From assembly GCA_017623505.1 (NCBI GenBank), contig JAGAOZ010000003.1:1-64000 (forward strand): a stretch of 64,000 bases of DNA, written 5' to 3'. Shown here one piece after another: positions 63,239-64,000 of this stretch. Under the pieces are notes generated by a model, which searched no databases, was not told where the DNA came from, and saw only the letters and a program-made list of their open reading frames with translations. A program made the position numbers and the translations under genes. This DNA is from Alistipes sp. (GTDB taxonomy: Bacteria; Bacteroidota; Bacteroidia; Bacteroidales; Rikenellaceae). How positions within the stretch are numbered: the stretch's first letter is position 1; every line of letters starts with the position of its first letter.

Positions 63239-64000
63239 TTATGGGACGTCGTAGTCTCGGCCAGAGGTGGATGAGTGGCCCCAGCGGTCGGTGGTATCGA
63301 CAGTGCGGCCAAACTGGTCCAGAATCTTAAATCCGACAATCTCACGCGGAGAGACATCAGCAGAGGCAATACCGAAAATAATAGCACAAGCTACGAGGAT
63401 GGTAACGACCATACCCGCCGAGATAAGCGTCATAATCATAAATGGTACGCCAAGCATTATAAAGCATACGAGATACTTGACAAATGGCATTATCTGCTTA
63501 TTGATAAGCGAGGTGATAAGCAGAATAAGGAAGAAGAGAGCTTGGACAACCAAATAGCTGATGATGGCAATATCCATATACGACTTAAACCACCAGAAGC
63601 ATGCTGCAACAGGTACAAAAAGCACAACAGAGGCGCCGGCGTGGGTGGCAATCCAATCTTCGGGTTCCTCAAAAATATCAACAACGGTGTCGTAAAGCAG
63701 ACCAAAGATAACAAACGCATACGGAAGTGGCAGAGCAATAGCCATTAGACCGAAGATAATATCGAGCCACAAGATGTCGAACGAACAGCCATCTTCAAAC
63801 AAATCGCTCGTCAGCCACACCACAATAGCGATAGCTCCGGCGATAAACATCAAGGCGTACTCCCACCATGAGCCCCAATCTTTGAGACTATCACTATCCA
63901 GTCTACAATACTGTATCAAAGCGACGAGATAGACAATCAATATGATAGCCATATTGAGCCAATGCAAATAGTCGGTGGAGTCCCACAGCGAATGTGTCCA
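63239..64000 (-). CDS. Polytopic membrane protein, 5' end beyond the window
   Basis: The frame is open from its stop at 63239 to the right window edge (253 codons); an internal TTG at 63967 is probably not the start, as upstream codons (WTHSLWDSTDYL) continue in frame. The protein has about six membrane helices (e.g. MAIILIVYLVALIQYC, YALMFIAGAIAIVVWLTS, VLFVPVAACFWWF, ALFFLILLITSLI) and a soluble C-terminal tail (REIVGFKILDQFGRTVDTTDRWGHSS). I do not recognise a family. A strong terminator follows it. Confidence 0.7.
   Translation of the reverse strand, partial: WTHSLWDSTDYLHWLNMAIILIVYLVALIQYCRLDSDSLKDWGSWWEYALMFIAGAIAIVVWLTSDLFEDGCSFDILWLDIIFGLMAIALPLPYAFVIFGLLYDTVVDIFEEPEDWIATHAGASVVLFVPVAACFWWFKSYMDIAIISYLVVQALFFLILLITSLINKQIMPFVKYLVCFIMLGVPFMIMTLISAGMVVTILVACAIIFGIASADVSPREIVGFKILDQFGRTVDTTDRWGHSSTSGRDYDVP

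Overview
The window reads as chromosomal DNA of an intestinal Bacteroidales bacterium, most likely of the Alistipes/Rikenellaceae type (inference, no search run). Evidence: many promoters of the Bacteroidetes form TTTG-N20-TAnnTTTG, almost no Shine-Dalgarno sequences, a DUF4295 gene directly after rpmB-rpmG, surface lipoproteins whose lipid-anchor Cys is followed by acidic residues, an outer membrane beta-barrel protein with a carboxypeptidase-regulatory-like N-terminus, and GH78/GH43 polysaccharide enzymes.

Layout. 1-1.6 kb: edge of an integrated element (5' part of a tyrosine recombinase) and an AT-rich orphan gene. 1.6-5 kb: a lamin-tail/CotH surface lipoprotein, a small coiled-coil protein, and class II aldolase. 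5-12.6 kb: GH78 rhamnosidase, GH43 enzyme and a secreted protein, then a barrel-less TonB-plug-like protein divergent from a two-component system. 12.6-23.4 kb: clpB, a large secreted TIM-barrel candidate, a radical SAM enzyme, dxs, a propeller-like protein, a lipocalin and an alpha-oxoamine synthase. 23.6-28.4 kb: a second lamin-tail/CotH lipoprotein, then pyrH-tlpA-frr. 29-36.1 kb: queA/pncA, a secreted unknown, a dihydroorotate-dehydrogenase-like protein, cinA/pncC and pncB. 36.3-43.5 kb: rpmB-rpmG-DUF4295, a small secreted protein, ftsY-rimO, a coiled-coil gene with zapA, a probable 6S RNA, and rny. 43.6-51.8 kb: one long leftward operon (lysE-cmk-ispH-membrane protein-ctpA-histidine kinase-DUF4271-hemD-rnpA-yidD). 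52-58 kb: DUF3467, an outer membrane barrel, lnt-folC. 58-64 kb: two tandem Ser/Thr kinases with different extracytoplasmic domains, pdxB, and a membrane protein cut by the window end.

Integration. Three NAD-salvage activities (PncA, PncC/CinA, PncB) lie within 6 kb, and between them sits an FMN-enzyme homologue that appears to lack the orotate-binding residues. The two kinases align residue for residue over their cytoplasmic halves but carry an FGE-sulfatase-like domain in one case and a Fibrobacter-succinogenes-type domain in the other; they form one transcription unit and are the best candidate here for a little-studied signalling system. Intergenic regions carry a recurring 42-bp palindromic element with compensatory stem changes, a family of GGTAACC palindromes, a duplicated frr terminator, and simple A/T-rich phrases repeated between operons. 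No tRNA, rRNA, CRISPR array, insertion sequence or classical riboswitch was seen.
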